The notes: generated by a model from the sequence alone, not told the origin. A DNA stretch of 64,000 bases from Oscillospiraceae bacterium (GCA_021202845.1 JAJQCF010000030.1:26373-90372), one strand, 5' to 3'. Shown: positions 31,233-39,742, numbered from the stretch's first letter. Numbers and translations: made by a program.

Positions 31233-32621
31233 TCAGGTTTCGGTTATCAGCACCGTGCGGCCGTTTTGGTTCCATTGAACGTCGGCGCCGAATGCCTCGG
31301 CGATGACGCGGACGGGTACCATTGTCCTGTTGTTGATTATCTGCGCCGGTACGTCAACGGCAACGGCGCTGCCGTTTTTGTACATCTCGTTCGCGCCTAT
31401 GGTAATCTTCACGGTCGTGCCGCCGCGCGTGGAGGTCGCGGTCTGGGTGGACTGGTCCCACTCTACGTCTGCGCCCATTGCCTCGAATATCGCACGCAGG
31501 GGAACAAGGGTGCGGTTATCTATAATTTCAGGGTTCTGCTCATAGGAGTGGAAGGAGATACGCTTGCCGTTGTACAGCACGGTTATGAGACTGTTGACGG
31601 AGCTGTCAGTGAGATAAGAAAGGCTGTGGCTCTGGCAGACCTCAGCTGCCGTGGAGCCCGCGCTGCAATATATTACGCAGTTATCCGAATAAACAGCTAC
31701 CTTCCAGCTAAGATTTGTAACAGTGTCGGGCACATAGAGCGCTTGCAGATTCGGGCATTCCATGAAAGTGCCGCCAACCGATTCGGTTCCGTAAGGTATC
31801 GTGACTTCGACAAGCGACGAACAGTAGCTAAAGGCATTGCCGTCCAAGGTTTTGAGTGAGGTCGGGAGTATTACGGATGCAAGCGAGGTACATTCGCTAA
31901 ATGCAAAGTCGCGTATACGGGTAACGCTGTTGGGAATCTCCACGTCGGTCAGGCTGGAGCAGTAGTGGAAGCAGCCGTAGGTCACGGTGTCGGCGTTCGG
32001 CGGCAGTTTGGCGGACACCAGCGAGGAGCAGTTGTCAAAAACGCCGCTTTCCAGCGTCAGCGCGGTACATTTGGACATATCCGCAGAGATAAGCGACGTG
32101 CAGTAACGCAGCGCGTCCTCGCCGAGGCTCTCCAGACCCGCGGGGAAGTTAATCTCACGCAGCGCGTCGCAGCTGTAAAAGGCGTCGCTGCCGATGGTTT
32201 TGAGCGTGGAGGGCAGGGTAACGCTCTCAAGGGCGTTGAAGTTTTCAAAGGCGTGGGAGCCGATAGATTCCAGTCCCTCCGGCAGGTTTATCTGCGTAAC
32301 GGTGTCGCTTCCCGAGCCGTAGGCGTAGCAGAGAATGCGGTTGATGGACTTCACCGAGGAGGGGAAGGTTATGGAGCGGGCGGTGAGGTCATCAGGGGAG
32401 TTGGCCAAGTACTGCACAGCCGTCACGGGCGTTCCCGCAAGGGTGCTGGGGACGACAATGTCCTCATCGCTGCCGGTGTAGCCGGTGATGGTTACCTCGC
32501 TGTCGAGCAGCTGGAACTCCCAGTCGCCCTCGGTCAGCGCGGAGGCGGGCAGCGTCATAAGCGCTATGGCGGCGGCGAACACTGCGCCGAACAACAGGGC
32601 TCTGAGCAGATGTTTTCTCAT
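31233..32621 (-). CDS. Secreted BspA-like LRR protein with two copper-amine-oxidase-type stalk domains
   Basis: 462-residue exported protein. A signal peptide of about 27 residues (RKHLLRALLFGAVFAAAIALM...ALT) precedes a DNA-adhesin-like LRR_5 region (about residues 60-300, repeats such as GSHAFENFNALESVTLPSTL and SDAFYSCDALREINFPAGL). Two tandem stalk domains follow (about 315-460, NRTLVPLRAIFEAMGADVEW and NRTMVPVRVIAEAFGADVQW). Such proteins bind surfaces or wall polymers. The ATG (MRKHLL) has GAGG 10 bases upstream; the longer open frame is unlikely. A TGGACA/TTATCA promoter (17-bp spacing) lies at 32689-32717. Confidence 0.9.
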   Translation of the reverse strand: MRKHLLRALLFGAVFAAAIALMTLPASALTEGDWEFQLLDSEVTITGYTGSDEDIVVPSTLAGTPVTAVQYLANSPDDLTARSITFPSSVKSINRILCYAYGSGSDTVTQINLPEGLESIGSHAFENFNALESVTLPSTLKTIGSDAFYSCDALREINFPAGLESLGEDALRYCTSLISADMSKCTALTLESGVFDNCSSLVSAKLPPNADTVTYGCFHYCSSLTDVEIPNSVTRIRDFAFSECTSLASVILPTSLKTLDGNAFSYCSSLVEVTIPYGTESVGGTFMECPNLQALYVPDTVTNLSWKVAVYSDNCVIYCSAGSTAAEVCQSHSLSYLTDSSVNSLITVLYNGKRISFHSYEQNPEIIDNRTLVPLRAIFEAMGADVEWDQSTQTATSTRGGTTVKITIGANEMYKNGSAVAVDVPAQIINNRTMVPVRVIAEAFGADVQWNQNGRTVLITET

Positions 32622-32688
32622 GTTTACAAAACCTCGCTTTTTTGAGTTTTTTCGAGCGGCGTGTGCGTTACAAATCCGCCCGCGGTTA

Positions 32689-32717
32689 TGATAACATAAA
32701 TTCAGCCCACCTGTCCA
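32689..32717 (-). promoter_or_regulatory. Possible sigma-A promoter of the LRR-stalk gene
   Basis: TGGACA (32712-32717), a 17-bp spacer and TTATCA (32689-32694) on the minus strand, about 60 bp before the ATG. The match is moderate. Confidence 0.45.
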
Positions 32718-32748
32718 TAGCGTTTTGAGAATTTTATTTCCGCGCCTC

Positions 32749-32781
32749 TTGACATTTTCCGCGCGGGTGGTATCATATAAT
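32749..32781 (+). promoter_or_regulatory. Promoter of the thiamine operon
   Basis: TTGACA (32749-32754), a 16-bp spacer and TATCAT (32771-32776). An overlapping TATAAT (32776-32781) would give an over-long spacer with the same -35. It lies directly before the TPP riboswitch. Confidence 0.65.
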
Positions 32782-32790
32782 AGACAGTAA

Positions 32791-32885
32791 TCAGGGGTGC
32801 TGGATGTTTTCCGGCTGAGACGGCGGCGAGCGAGCTGCCGAACCCTCGAACCTGACACGGGTAATACCGGCGTAGGAAGATGAAG
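32791..32885 (+). ncRNA. TPP (thi-box) riboswitch
   Basis: The conserved THI-element parts are present in order: GGGGTGC (32794-32800), GGCTGAGA (32813-32820), ACCCTCGAACCTGA and the closing GGGTAATACCGGCGTAGGAA. It senses thiamine pyrophosphate. The terminator hairpin at 32926-32959 just before the thiT ribosome-binding site gives a transcription-attenuation switch, turned off at high TPP. Confidence 0.97.
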
Positions 32886-32925
32886 TGTGAAGAAAATTTT
32901 TCAATAACGCTTTCTTTCCTGCAAA

Positions 32926-32959
32926 CCCGTGCGCGCGCTCCTGCCGCACGGAATTTTTG
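32926..32959 (+). terminator. Riboswitch expression-platform terminator
   Basis: CCGTGCG (32927-32933) pairs with CGCACGG (32945-32951), followed by AATTTTTG. It is placed five bases before GGAGG of thiT, as expected for the off state of the TPP riboswitch. Confidence 0.8.
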
Positions 32960-32976
32960 TTATGGAGGAAAAAACT

Positions 32977-33567
32977 ATGCAGAAAAACACAAACCAGAGA
33001 GTCCGCAGACTTGTCGAGGGCGCGGTTATGATTGCCGTGGCCTACGTGCTGTCGTTCATCAAGCTCTACCAGATGCCGCTGGGCGGCTCCGTCACGCTGG
33101 AAATGATTCCGCTCATTATCATGGGTCTGCGCAACGGAGTGAAATGGGGCTGCCTGACCGGCTTTGTCCACGGCCTGCTGCAAATGATTATGGGCTTCAG
33201 CAACGTCATGTACTGCCCGACGCTGCTGAGCCAGATAGGCTGCATTCTCATGGACTACCTGCTGGCCTACACCGCGCTCGGCCTCGCGGGAGCTTTCGCC
33301 AAACCCTTCGGTGAGCGGCGCATGACCGGCGCCATTGTCGGCACGGTTGTCTGCGGCGCGCTGCAATTTTTGTGCTCGTTCATCTCCGGCTGGCTCGTCT
33401 GGGGCAGCTACTATGAATCCATTGGCATCAGCGGCACCGCGCTCATGGTCTACAGCCTGACCTACAACGGCTCCTACATGCTGCCGAACACCATTCTCGC
33501 CGCGCTCGTCGTTGCGCTGCTGTACCGCGCCGCGCCCAAGCTGTTCGCGCCCCGCGCCGCCGCCTGA
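32977..33567 (+). CDS. thiT: Energy-coupled thiamine transporter ThiT (ECF S component)
   Basis: Membrane S component that binds thiamine and docks on a shared ECF energy module to import it. It has 196 residues and six predicted helices. Family traits are SFIKLYQMPLGGSVTLEMIPLIIMGLR in helix 1-2 and GVKWGCLTGFVHGLLQMI, plus the substrate-contacting SYMLPN near helix 6. The ATG at 32977 (MQKNT) has GGAGGAAAA nine bases ahead, and the riboswitch terminator lies just before it. The ECF A, A' and T genes are not in the window. Controlled by the TPP riboswitch. Confidence 0.95.
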   Translation: MQKNTNQRVRRLVEGAVMIAVAYVLSFIKLYQMPLGGSVTLEMIPLIIMGLRNGVKWGCLTGFVHGLLQMIMGFSNVMYCPTLLSQIGCILMDYLLAYTALGLAGAFAKPFGERRMTGAIVGTVVCGALQFLCSFISGWLVWGSYYESIGISGTALMVYSLTYNGSYMLPNTILAALVVALLYRAAPKLFAPRAAA

Positions 33568-33570
33568 AAA

Positions 33571-34179
33571 GTGGAGACAAAACGCTGCTTCATCTTTGGC
33601 GCGGGCGACGCCTGCCCGCTTGTCTCCGCGCCCGCTGACGGCGACCTCGTCATTGCGGCCGACGGCGGGCAGGCGCTGTGCGCCGCACTGGGCGTGGAGC
33701 CGCAGCTGACAGTCGGCGACTTCGACTCCTCCGCGCCGCCGCCGAGCGGGAACGTGGTGCGCCTGCCCGTACACAAGGACGACACGGACACGCTGCGCGC
33801 CGTGCGCCTCGGCCTTGAGCGCGGGTGTACGGAGTTCCACATTTACGGCGGCTTGGGCGGCAGGCTCGGCCACACGCTGGCGAACCTGCAGACGCTGCTG
33901 TTTTTGGTGCGCCGCGGCGCCCGCGGCAGGCTCTACGGGCCGCACACGGCGGTTGAGGTCATCGAAAACTCCGCCGTCACGCTCCCCGCAGCCGGCGGCG
34001 TGTCCGTGTTCAGCATCGGCGGCACAGCGGAGGGCGTGACAATAACGGGCTGCGAATACCCGCTGCAAGATGCCGTTTTGTCCCCGGACTTTCCTCTCGG
34101 CGTCAGCAACCGCGCCGTTCAAACGCCTGTAACCATAGCCGTCCGCCAAGGCGCGCTGGCGATTGTGTGGGAGATATAG
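33571..34179 (+). CDS. thiN: Thiamine pyrophosphokinase
   Basis: Converts thiamine plus ATP to thiamine pyrophosphate, the final step of salvage. It has 202 residues. The motifs are LVIAADGGQALCAALGVEPQLTVGDFDS (substrate and metal site), HKDDTDTLRAVRLG and GGLGGRLGHTLANLQ, all typical of TPK. It starts with GTG 3 bp after the thiT stop with no clear Shine-Dalgarno, so translation is probably coupled to thiT. Together the two genes take up thiamine and activate it, and the riboswitch upstream closes the feedback loop. Confidence 0.95.
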   Translation: METKRCFIFGAGDACPLVSAPADGDLVIAADGGQALCAALGVEPQLTVGDFDSSAPPPSGNVVRLPVHKDDTDTLRAVRLGLERGCTEFHIYGGLGGRLGHTLANLQTLLFLVRRGARGRLYGPHTAVEVIENSAVTLPAAGGVSVFSIGGTAEGVTITGCEYPLQDAVLSPDFPLGVSNRAVQTPVTIAVRQGALAIVWEI

Positions 34180-34181
34180 CA

Positions 34182-34216
34182 AAAAGCAGGAGGCTCACGC
34201 GGCCTTCTGCTTTTTT
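34182..34216. terminator. Bidirectional terminator between thiN and the GNAT gene
   Basis: AAAAGCAG-AGGC pairs with GCCT-CTGCTTTT, with T-runs on both strands. It serves the converging thiT-thiN and HxlR-GNAT units. Confidence 0.85.
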
Positions 34217-34233
34217 ATGTTATATTTATTTTC

Positions 34234-34647
34234 TTACCGCTTATCCCCGAAGTTGCACAGCTGCATGGCTACGCCGTCGGACATCACCTCAAAGCCGAAG
34301 CGCTCGTAGAAAGCGGCGTTTTTGCTCTCCTCGGGCATGACTTCGATGTAGAGGTAGTTTTTATACTTCTCCTTTACCATTTCAATCATGCGGTTGGCGA
34401 TACCGCGGTGCTGATAGAGCGGGTTTACAAGCACATAGTGCATATATGCCACCATTTCGCTGTCGTCCAGTACGCGCACCAGCCCCGCAAGGCGGTCGCC
34501 GTCCCACGCGGTGATGACGGTGGAAGAGTGCATGAGTGCCTTGTGCAGGCGCGTCGGGTACTGCCCCGACACCCAGCCGACGGAGAGGAAGAGCTCTTGT
34601 ACCTGCTCTGCGGTGAAATTTTTTTCTTCCGTATATGTGATAGTCAT
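34234..34647 (-). CDS. GNAT-family N-acetyltransferase
   Basis: 137-residue acetyl-CoA-dependent acetyltransferase. The fold signature is VLVNPLYQHRGIANRMIEMVKEKYK (the R/Q-x-x-G-x-G/A acetyl-CoA loop, about residues 75-100), then NAAFYERFGFEV. The ATG (MTITY) at 34647 has AAGGAGA upstream and overlaps the stop of the HxlR gene by 4 bp, so the two are translationally coupled. The substrate is unknown; the pairing with an HxlR regulator suggests a stress or detoxification role. Confidence 0.9.
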   Translation of the reverse strand: MTITYTEEKNFTAEQVQELFLSVGWVSGQYPTRLHKALMHSSTVITAWDGDRLAGLVRVLDDSEMVAYMHYVLVNPLYQHRGIANRMIEMVKEKYKNYLYIEVMPEESKNAAFYERFGFEVMSDGVAMQLCNFGDKR

Positions 34648-35033
34648 AATGTCTCCTTGCTGCTGTAGTCGCACCGGCGGCAGTGCGGCATTTCTTCCTC
34701 GGTGTCGGGCTTATAGAACACACCCGACCAGCGGCAGATGCTTTGCAGAATGGGCACAACGGTCCTGCCCGTCTCACTCAGGCTGTACTCCACGCGCGGC
34801 GGTATTTCGTCGTAGGACTTGCGCTGCACTATGCCGTTGGCGATGAGCGACTTCAGCGCGGCGGCGAGGACGGCGTCGGTGATGTTGCCCATTTCGCTGC
34901 GTATTTCGCTGTAGCGGAGCGTACCCATCTCCGCAAGGACGCAGATTATGCGCGAGTTCCACTTGCCGCCGAACACGCTCAGTCCGTACTCCAGAGGGCA
35001 GCGGATATCCTCCTTGAGCTTCTTTTGATACAT
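34644..35033 (-). CDS. HxlR-family transcriptional regulator
   Basis: 129-residue winged-helix regulator. The core is CPLEYGLSVFGGKWNSRIICVLAEMGTLRYSEIRSEMGNITDAVLAAALKSL, with the wing YDEIPPRVEYSLSETGRTVVPIL; the Cys in CPLEYG is the redox/electrophile-sensing position in several relatives. A C-terminal CRRCDY adds two more cysteines. The start ATG has CGGAGG 8 bases upstream. Operon order is HxlR-GNAT. The PPOX gene just upstream on the same strand may be a target or operon partner. Confidence 0.92.
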   Translation of the reverse strand: MYQKKLKEDIRCPLEYGLSVFGGKWNSRIICVLAEMGTLRYSEIRSEMGNITDAVLAAALKSLIANGIVQRKSYDEIPPRVEYSLSETGRTVVPILQSICRWSGVFYKPDTEEEMPHCRRCDYSSKETL

Positions 35034-35110
35034 GGCTTGTCCTCCGAAAATGACGCACTCGGCGCCGGACACGGATGTTCCGCACCCGACGCCGTGTTGA
35101 GTGGCTGCGG

Positions 35111-35506
35111 TTACAGAACCTTTTTGTTGTCCGCGCCGGGAGTTGTGACGATGACCTTTTCCGGCTTGATGAGCAGCGCGCCCTTGGCGGTGGCGGCGCC
35201 GTTGAACATTTTTTCCACCATTGCCTTGAACTCGGCGACGACGGCGCCCTCGGTCACGTACTCGGCGGTGCCCTTAATTTGGTAGCCCTCCAGCGACTGC
35301 GGGTCGTAGACGGAAACAGCAATCCTGCCGCCATTTGCGCGGATGTTATTCAGCGTAGTTTCCAAAAACACATCGCCGACTGCCAGCAGACCGTCTTCCG
35401 TTATCGTCTTGAAGGCGACGGGCACAACATTCGGCTCGCCGTCAGCGCAGGTGGCAAGGTCCCACATACTTGCGCCCAGCAGTTTTTTCACGTTTTCGTT
35501 CAGCAT
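35111..35506 (-). CDS. Pyridoxamine 5'-phosphate oxidase-family flavoprotein
   Basis: 131-residue split-barrel protein (PPOX class), likely binding FMN or F420 as a dimer. Landmarks are SMWDLATCADGEPNVVPVAFKTI at the start, the ETTLNNIRANGGRIAVSVYDP strand pair and the closing LLIKPEKVIVTTPG. The ATG (MLNENV) has AGGAGG upstream; a longer TTG-started frame is less likely. It lies 77 bp upstream of the HxlR gene on the same strand behind a promoter with a perfect palindrome. Reaction unknown, probably an oxidoreductase or flavin carrier. Confidence 0.88.
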   Translation of the reverse strand: MLNENVKKLLGASMWDLATCADGEPNVVPVAFKTITEDGLLAVGDVFLETTLNNIRANGGRIAVSVYDPQSLEGYQIKGTAEYVTEGAVVAEFKAMVEKMFNGAATAKGALLIKPEKVIVTTPGADNKKVL

Positions 35507-35550
35507 GATAAGCAACCTCCTGAAATTTGTTTGTTCAATGAACTGTGTAC

Positions 35551-35613
35551 AGTATAGCGAGGTTGCTGTCAAACATCAAGATATTAGCAAATTTATTAGC
35601 AGCTAATAAATTT
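35551..35613 (-). promoter_or_regulatory. Promoter of the PPOX-HxlR-GNAT unit with a perfect 25-bp palindrome
   Basis: Minus strand: TTGATG (35574-35579), a 17-bp spacer and TATACT (35551-35556). Upstream of the -35, AAATTTATTAGC-A-GCTAATAAATTT (35589-35613) is a perfect palindrome with 12-bp arms, suited to a homodimeric regulator, with HxlR the obvious candidate. The upstream placement suggests activation rather than simple blocking. Confidence 0.7.
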
Positions 35614-35631
35614 CATAGTATAGCCCGCCCG

Positions 35632-37443
35632 TCAGTCGTCGTCGCTGAGCTTGAGCACGGCCATAAAGGCTTCGGTGGGAATCTGCACGCTGCCGAGGCT
35701 CCGCATACGCTTTTTGCCGGCTTTCTGCTTTTCCAGCAGTTTTTTCTTGCGCGTGATGTCGCCGCCGTAGCACTTGGCAAGCACGTCCTTGCGCAGCGCC
35801 TTGACGGTTTCGCGGGCAATTATCCTGCCGCCGATTGCTGCCTGAATCGGCACTTCAAAGAGCTGGCGGGGAATATTGTCCTTGAGCTTTTCGCAAATCT
35901 TGCGCGCGCGGCCGTAGGCCTTGTCGCGGTGGACAATGAAGCTCAGCGCGTCCACCTGTTCGCCGTTTAGGAGTATATCCACCTTCACGAGTTCGCTGGG
36001 GCGGTACTCCAAAAATTCGTAGTCCAGCGAGGCGTAGCCGCGGGTGTGCGCCTTGAGCGCGTCGAAAAAGTCGTAAATTATCTCGTTGAGCGGCATATTG
36101 TAGCGCAGCTCGACAAGGTTTTTGTCAAGATACTGCATATCAATATACTCGCCGCGCCGCTCTTGGCACATGGGCATGATGCTGCCGATATAGTCCGGCG
36201 GGCTGATGATACTCGCGCGCACGTATGGCTCGAGCGCTTGGTCGATAACGGCGGGGTCGGGGTACTCGTGGGGGTTATCCACGTGTACAACCGTGCCGTC
36301 GGTCTTTGTTATCTCGTAGATGACGGAGGGCAGTGTTGTCACGAGGTCAAGGTCGAACTCGCGCTCTATGCGCTCTTGGATAATTTCCATGTGCAGCATA
36401 CCTAAAAAGCCGCAGCGGAAGCCGAAGCCCAGCGCCACGGAGCTCTCCGGCTCAAAGCTGAGGCTGGCGTCGTTTAATTGCAGCTTTTCCAGCGCGTCGC
36501 GCAAGTCGCCAAAGCGCGAGCCGTCCTCCGTGTATATGCCGCAGTAGACCATGGGCCGCGCCGGACGGTAGCCGGGCAGGGGCTCGGCGGTGGGCTCGGC
36601 GGCATCCGTCACCGTGTCGCCAACGCGGGTGTCGCGCACGTTCTTTATGGACGCGGTGAAGCAGCCGACCTCGCCGGGGCCGAGCCGCGCCACGTTTTCC
36701 ACCCCCACGGGGCGCAGCCAGCCGCACTCCGTGACCTTGTACACGGCGCCGGAGGCCATCATCTTGACCTCCTGACCGACGCTGAGCGTGCCGTCCATGA
36801 TGCGCACGTACACCACAACGCCGACGTAGGGGTCATACTGACTGTCGAATATCAGCGCGCGCAGCGGAGCCTCGGCGTCGCCGCTCGGCGCGGGGAAGGC
36901 GTCCACTATAGATGTCAGCACGCTCTCCACGTTCAGGCCGCTCTTGGCGCTTATCTCCGGCGCGTCGGCGGCGGGCAGGCCGATTATTTCCTCTATCTCC
37001 GCCTTGACCTTTTGGGGGTCGGCGGCGGGGAGGTCAATCTTGTTTATAACGGGAAGAATTTCAAGGTCGTGCTCCAGCGCGAGGTAGGTGTTGGCCAGCG
37101 TCTGCGCCTCCACGCCCTGCGCCGCGTCCACCACCAGCACCGCGCCCTCGCAGGCCGCCAGCGAGCGGCTGACCTCGTAGTTGAAGTCAACGTGGCCCGG
37201 GGTGTCGATGAGATTCAGCGCGTAGACCTCGCCGTTTGGCGCGGCGTAGTCCAGCCGCACGGCGCGCGCCTTAATCGTGATGCCGCGCTCGCGCTCAAGC
37301 TCCATGCTGTCGAGTATCTGGTCCTCCATCTCGCGGCTGGGCACGGCGTTGCACAGCTCTATAAGGCGGTCGGAGAGCGTGCTTTTGCCGTGGTCTATGT
37401 GAGCGATTATGGAAAAGTTCCTTATGTGATCCTGCGGCGTCAT
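35632..37443 (-). CDS. lepA: Elongation factor 4 (LepA)
   Basis: Ribosome-associated GTPase that back-translocates or remodels stalled ribosomes. It has 603 residues, full length. The order is the G domain (AHIDHGKST, residues 15-23; [14 protein letters not shown]), domain II, an EF-G-like domain III, and the LepA C-terminal domain ([27 protein letters not shown], then the lysine-rich [21 protein letters not shown]). Its ATG overlaps the stop of the upstream XRE regulator by 4 bp, so translation is coupled. No insertion or damage visible. Confidence 0.98.
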   Translation of the reverse strand: MTPQDHIRNFSIIAHIDHGKSTLSDRLIELCNAVPSREMEDQILDSMELERERGITIKARAVRLDYAAPNGEVYALNLIDTPGHVDFNYEVSRSLAACEGAVLVVDAAQGVEAQTLANTYLALEHDLEILPVINKIDLPAADPQKVKAEIEEIIGLPAADAPEISAKSGLNVESVLTSIVDAFPAPSGDAEAPLRALIFDSQYDPYVGVVVYVRIMDGTLSVGQEVKMMASGAVYKVTECGWLRPVGVENVARLGPGEVGCFTASIKNVRDTRVGDTVTDAAEPTAEPLPGYRPARPMVYCGIYTEDGSRFGDLRDALEKLQLNDASLSFEPESSVALGFGFRCGFLGMLHMEIIQERIEREFDLDLVTTLPSVIYEITKTDGTVVHVDNPHEYPDPAVIDQALEPYVRASIISPPDYIGSIMPMCQERRGEYIDMQYLDKNLVELRYNMPLNEIIYDFFDALKAHTRGYASLDYEFLEYRPSELVKVDILLNGEQVDALSFIVHRDKAYGRARKICEKLKDNIPRQLFEVPIQAAIGGRIIARETVKALRKDVLAKCYGGDITRKKKLLEKQKAGKKRMRSLGSVQIPTEAFMAVLKLSDDD

Positions 37444-37760
37444 TTTTCAAGCTCCTTCAGCGTATTTTGGGCTTTTTCGGTCAGCTCGCCCAGCTCGGCG
37501 GTGAGCGCTCTCAGCGCGGCGGCGGGCGCGGAAAGGCCCGTGGGGTCGTCGGAGAGGCCGAGCATATAGTCCGACGATACGCCGTAATATTTGCAGGCGC
37601 GGCAGACGAACGCCAGCCCGGGTTCGCGCGCGCCGTTTTCGTAGTGGCTGAGCAGCGCCTGACTTATGCCCAGCGCCGCCGCCGCCTGCCGCTGCGACAG
37701 CCCCTTAGCGCGCCTCAGCGCGCCCATAGTTTGGGGAAATCCCCGTTTATCAGCATCCAT
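37440..37760 (-). CDS. XRE-family helix-turn-helix regulator coupled to lepA
   Basis: 106-residue DNA-binding protein. The HTH is [34 protein letters not shown] (about residues 15-48), followed by a [14 protein letters not shown] segment and a helical tail that may dimerise. ATG at 37760 has GGCGGAGAT upstream. It overlaps lepA by 4 bp, an unusual pairing. A promoter at 37784-37812 holds an inverted repeat between -35 and -10, consistent with autoregulation. Ligand and targets unknown. Confidence 0.9.
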   Translation of the reverse strand: MDADKRGFPQTMGALRRAKGLSQRQAAAALGISQALLSHYENGAREPGLAFVCRACKYYGVSSDYMLGLSDDPTGLSAPAAALRALTAELGELTEKAQNTLKELEK

Positions 37761-37783
37761 ATCTCCGCCCCCTTTTATGTGCA

Positions 37784-37812
37784 ATTATAATTCAGCCGAG
37801 CTGATTTGTAAA
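37784..37812 (-). promoter_or_regulatory. Promoter of the XRE-lepA operon with internal inverted repeat
   Basis: TTTACA (37807-37812), a 17-bp spacer and TATAAT (37784-37789) on the minus strand. TCAGC-CGA-GCTGA (37792-37804) lies in the spacer, a plausible XRE operator. Confidence 0.7.
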
Positions 37813-37841
37813 GTACCAGCAATCGGGCATTTTATTTTCTG

Positions 37842-37890
37842 TTGACAAATGTACGAAATCGTACTATACTGCTAAAGTACGAAATCATAC
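37842..37890 (+). promoter_or_regulatory. MarR-MATE promoter with duplicated operator
   Basis: TTGACA (37842-37847), a 17-bp spacer and TATACT (37865-37870). GTACGAAATCGTAC (37851-37864) fills the spacer and GTACGAAATCATAC (37877-37890) follows the -10. The two near-identical palindromes, 26 bp apart, strongly suggest MarR autorepression. Confidence 0.85.
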
Positions 37891-37906
37891 ATGGAGGTGC
37901 CGCAAA

Positions 37907-38341
37907 ATGGCGGAGCATATCTTTGACATTCGCAAAATCAATTATCTGATGAACGAGATAGACGCGCTGTATCATCAGGCATCTCTGAAGCTCGGCGTTT
38001 CGGATAGCGTTTCCCTTGTTTTGTATATTATTCACACCGAGGGCGGAACTTGTCTGCTCTCCGATATTTACAAGCAGACGGGAATCAGCAGGCAGACCGT
38101 GAACTCCGCCGTGCGCGGGCTGGAGAAAGACGGCGTTTTGTTCCTTGAGCAATCCACGGGGCGCAGCAAAAGAGTTGTGTTAACAGATAAAGGCAAATCT
38201 TTCGTGGATAACACGGTGGAGCGGCTTTGTCAGGCGGAAAGGCGCGCCTTTGCCGCATGGTCGGAGGAGGAAGAGCGCATCTGCATTGCTTTGCTGGAAA
38301 AATATAAAGACTGCTTCGGCGCGGAAGTCGAAAAGCTGTGA
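37907..38341 (+). CDS. MarR-family transcriptional regulator
   Basis: 144-residue winged-helix repressor. The dimer helix runs over the first 35 residues, the recognition helix is GISRQTVNSAVRGLEKDGVL and the wing is TGRSKRVVLTDKGK. GGAGG lies 12 bases before the ATG. Its gene overlaps the MATE pump, so it very probably represses the pair through the two palindromes in the promoter and is released by a pump substrate. Inducer unknown. Confidence 0.93.
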   Translation: MAEHIFDIRKINYLMNEIDALYHQASLKLGVSDSVSLVLYIIHTEGGTCLLSDIYKQTGISRQTVNSAVRGLEKDGVLFLEQSTGRSKRVVLTDKGKSFVDNTVERLCQAERRAFAAWSEEEERICIALLEKYKDCFGAEVEKL

Positions 38342-38358
38342 TTATAGCCGGTAATGAT

Positions 38359-39696
38359 ATGCGTATTCAGCTTTCGGACCATTTCACCTACAGCAGACTG
38401 GTAAGGTTCACGCTGCCGTCGGTCGCTATGATGATTTTTTCGTCCATATACGGGATTGTGGACGGCTTCTTTATTTCCAACTTCGCGGGCAAAACGCCGT
38501 TTGCCGCTGTGAATTTGATTATGCCTGTACTGATGATACTCAGCACCGTGGGCTTCATGTTCGGTACCGGCGGCGCGGCCATAGTTGCCAAAACGCGCGG
38601 CGAGGACAAAGCGGAACAGGCAAACAGCTTTTTTTCCCTGTTTGTGTACACGGCGGGCGGGCTTGGCGTCATTCTGACCGCCCTGAGCTTTGTTTTTATC
38701 CGCCGCATCTGCGCTCTGATAGGCGCTTCGGGAGAGCTGGGAAATTACTGCGTCCTGTACGCGAGAATTATTCTGCTCGCGCTGCCGTTCAACATTATGC
38801 ATCTGATGTTCCAGAGCTTTTTTGCCGCCGCAGAAAAGCCGAACGTGGGGCTTGCTGTCACGTTCTCGGCGGGCGTAACGAACATGGTGCTGGACGCACT
38901 GCTGGTGACGCTGCTGCCTCAGGACTATAAGCTGGCGGGTGCGGCGGTGGCCACGGCTGTGAGCCAATTTGCGGGCGGATTTATTTCCCTTGTCTATTTT
39001 TTGCGCAAAAACGGCAGCGCTCTGCGTCTCGGAAAGACGAGCTTTGACGGCAGAGCGCTCGGCAGGGCGTGCGTCAACGGCTCATCGGAGTTTATGAGCA
39101 ATATATCCATGAATGTTGTGGGAATTTTGTACAATATACAGCTGATTAAATACGCGGGCGAAAACGGCATTGCCGCCTACGGCGTAATGATGTACGCCGG
39201 TATGGTGTTTTCCGCCGCCTTTATCGGCTACAGCGTCGGAGCTGCGCCGATTGTCAGCTACAGCTACGGCGCTTACAATAAGACAGAGCTGAAAGGGCTG
39301 CTGCGTAAAAGCGCTGTGATTATTGCCGTCGTCAGCGTGTGTATGGTGGCGCTGTCGGAGCTGCTTGCCGTACCGCTGTCGAAAATTTTTGTCGGCTACG
39401 ATGCGGAGCTGACGGATTTGACGGTGTCGGGTTTCCGCACTTCTGCCCTGTCGTTTGCGTTCATGGGTTACGCCATATTCTTCTCCGCCTTTTTCACGGC
39501 GCTGAACGACGGCCTGACCTCGGCGGCCATATCATTTATGCGCACACTGCTGTTTCAAAGCGCCGCCGTGCTGCTGCTCCCTCTTCTTCTGGGTATTCAA
39601 GGCATCTGGTTCTCCATAGTCGCCGCCGAGCTGGCCGCGGTGCTGCTAAGCATAATTTTCCTCATCGCCAAGCGGAAAAGATATGGTTACCATTAA
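38359..39696 (+). CDS. MATE-family efflux transporter, MarR-controlled
   Basis: Twelve-helix cation-coupled exporter, 445 residues. It opens with MRIQLSDHFTYSRLVRFTLPSVAMMIFSSIYGIVDGFFISNFAGK, as in clostridial MATE/DinF-like proteins, and carries GFMFGTGGAAIVAKTRGE after helix 3 and GAAPIVSYSYGAYN at the domain link. ATG at 38359 gives the usual N-terminus; a GTG at 38338 overlaps the MarR stop and could also serve. The regulator-pump pair suggests induction by a toxic compound. Confidence 0.94.
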   Translation: MRIQLSDHFTYSRLVRFTLPSVAMMIFSSIYGIVDGFFISNFAGKTPFAAVNLIMPVLMILSTVGFMFGTGGAAIVAKTRGEDKAEQANSFFSLFVYTAGGLGVILTALSFVFIRRICALIGASGELGNYCVLYARIILLALPFNIMHLMFQSFFAAAEKPNVGLAVTFSAGVTNMVLDALLVTLLPQDYKLAGAAVATAVSQFAGGFISLVYFLRKNGSALRLGKTSFDGRALGRACVNGSSEFMSNISMNVVGILYNIQLIKYAGENGIAAYGVMMYAGMVFSAAFIGYSVGAAPIVSYSYGAYNKTELKGLLRKSAVIIAVVSVCMVALSELLAVPLSKIFVGYDAELTDLTVSGFRTSALSFAFMGYAIFFSAFFTALNDGLTSAAISFMRTLLFQSAAVLLLPLLLGIQGIWFSIVAAELAAVLLSIIFLIAKRKRYGYH

Positions 39697-39705
39697 GTAT
39701 GTTAA

Positions 39706-39742
39706 GGGCTGCGTCAAAATTTGAATTTCGACGCAGCCTTTA
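39706..39742. terminator. Bidirectional terminator between the MATE and gltX genes
   Basis: GGCTGCGTC pairs with GACGCAGCC around an AT-rich loop, followed by TTTATTTG on the plus strand; on the minus strand it ends gltX. Confidence 0.8.
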
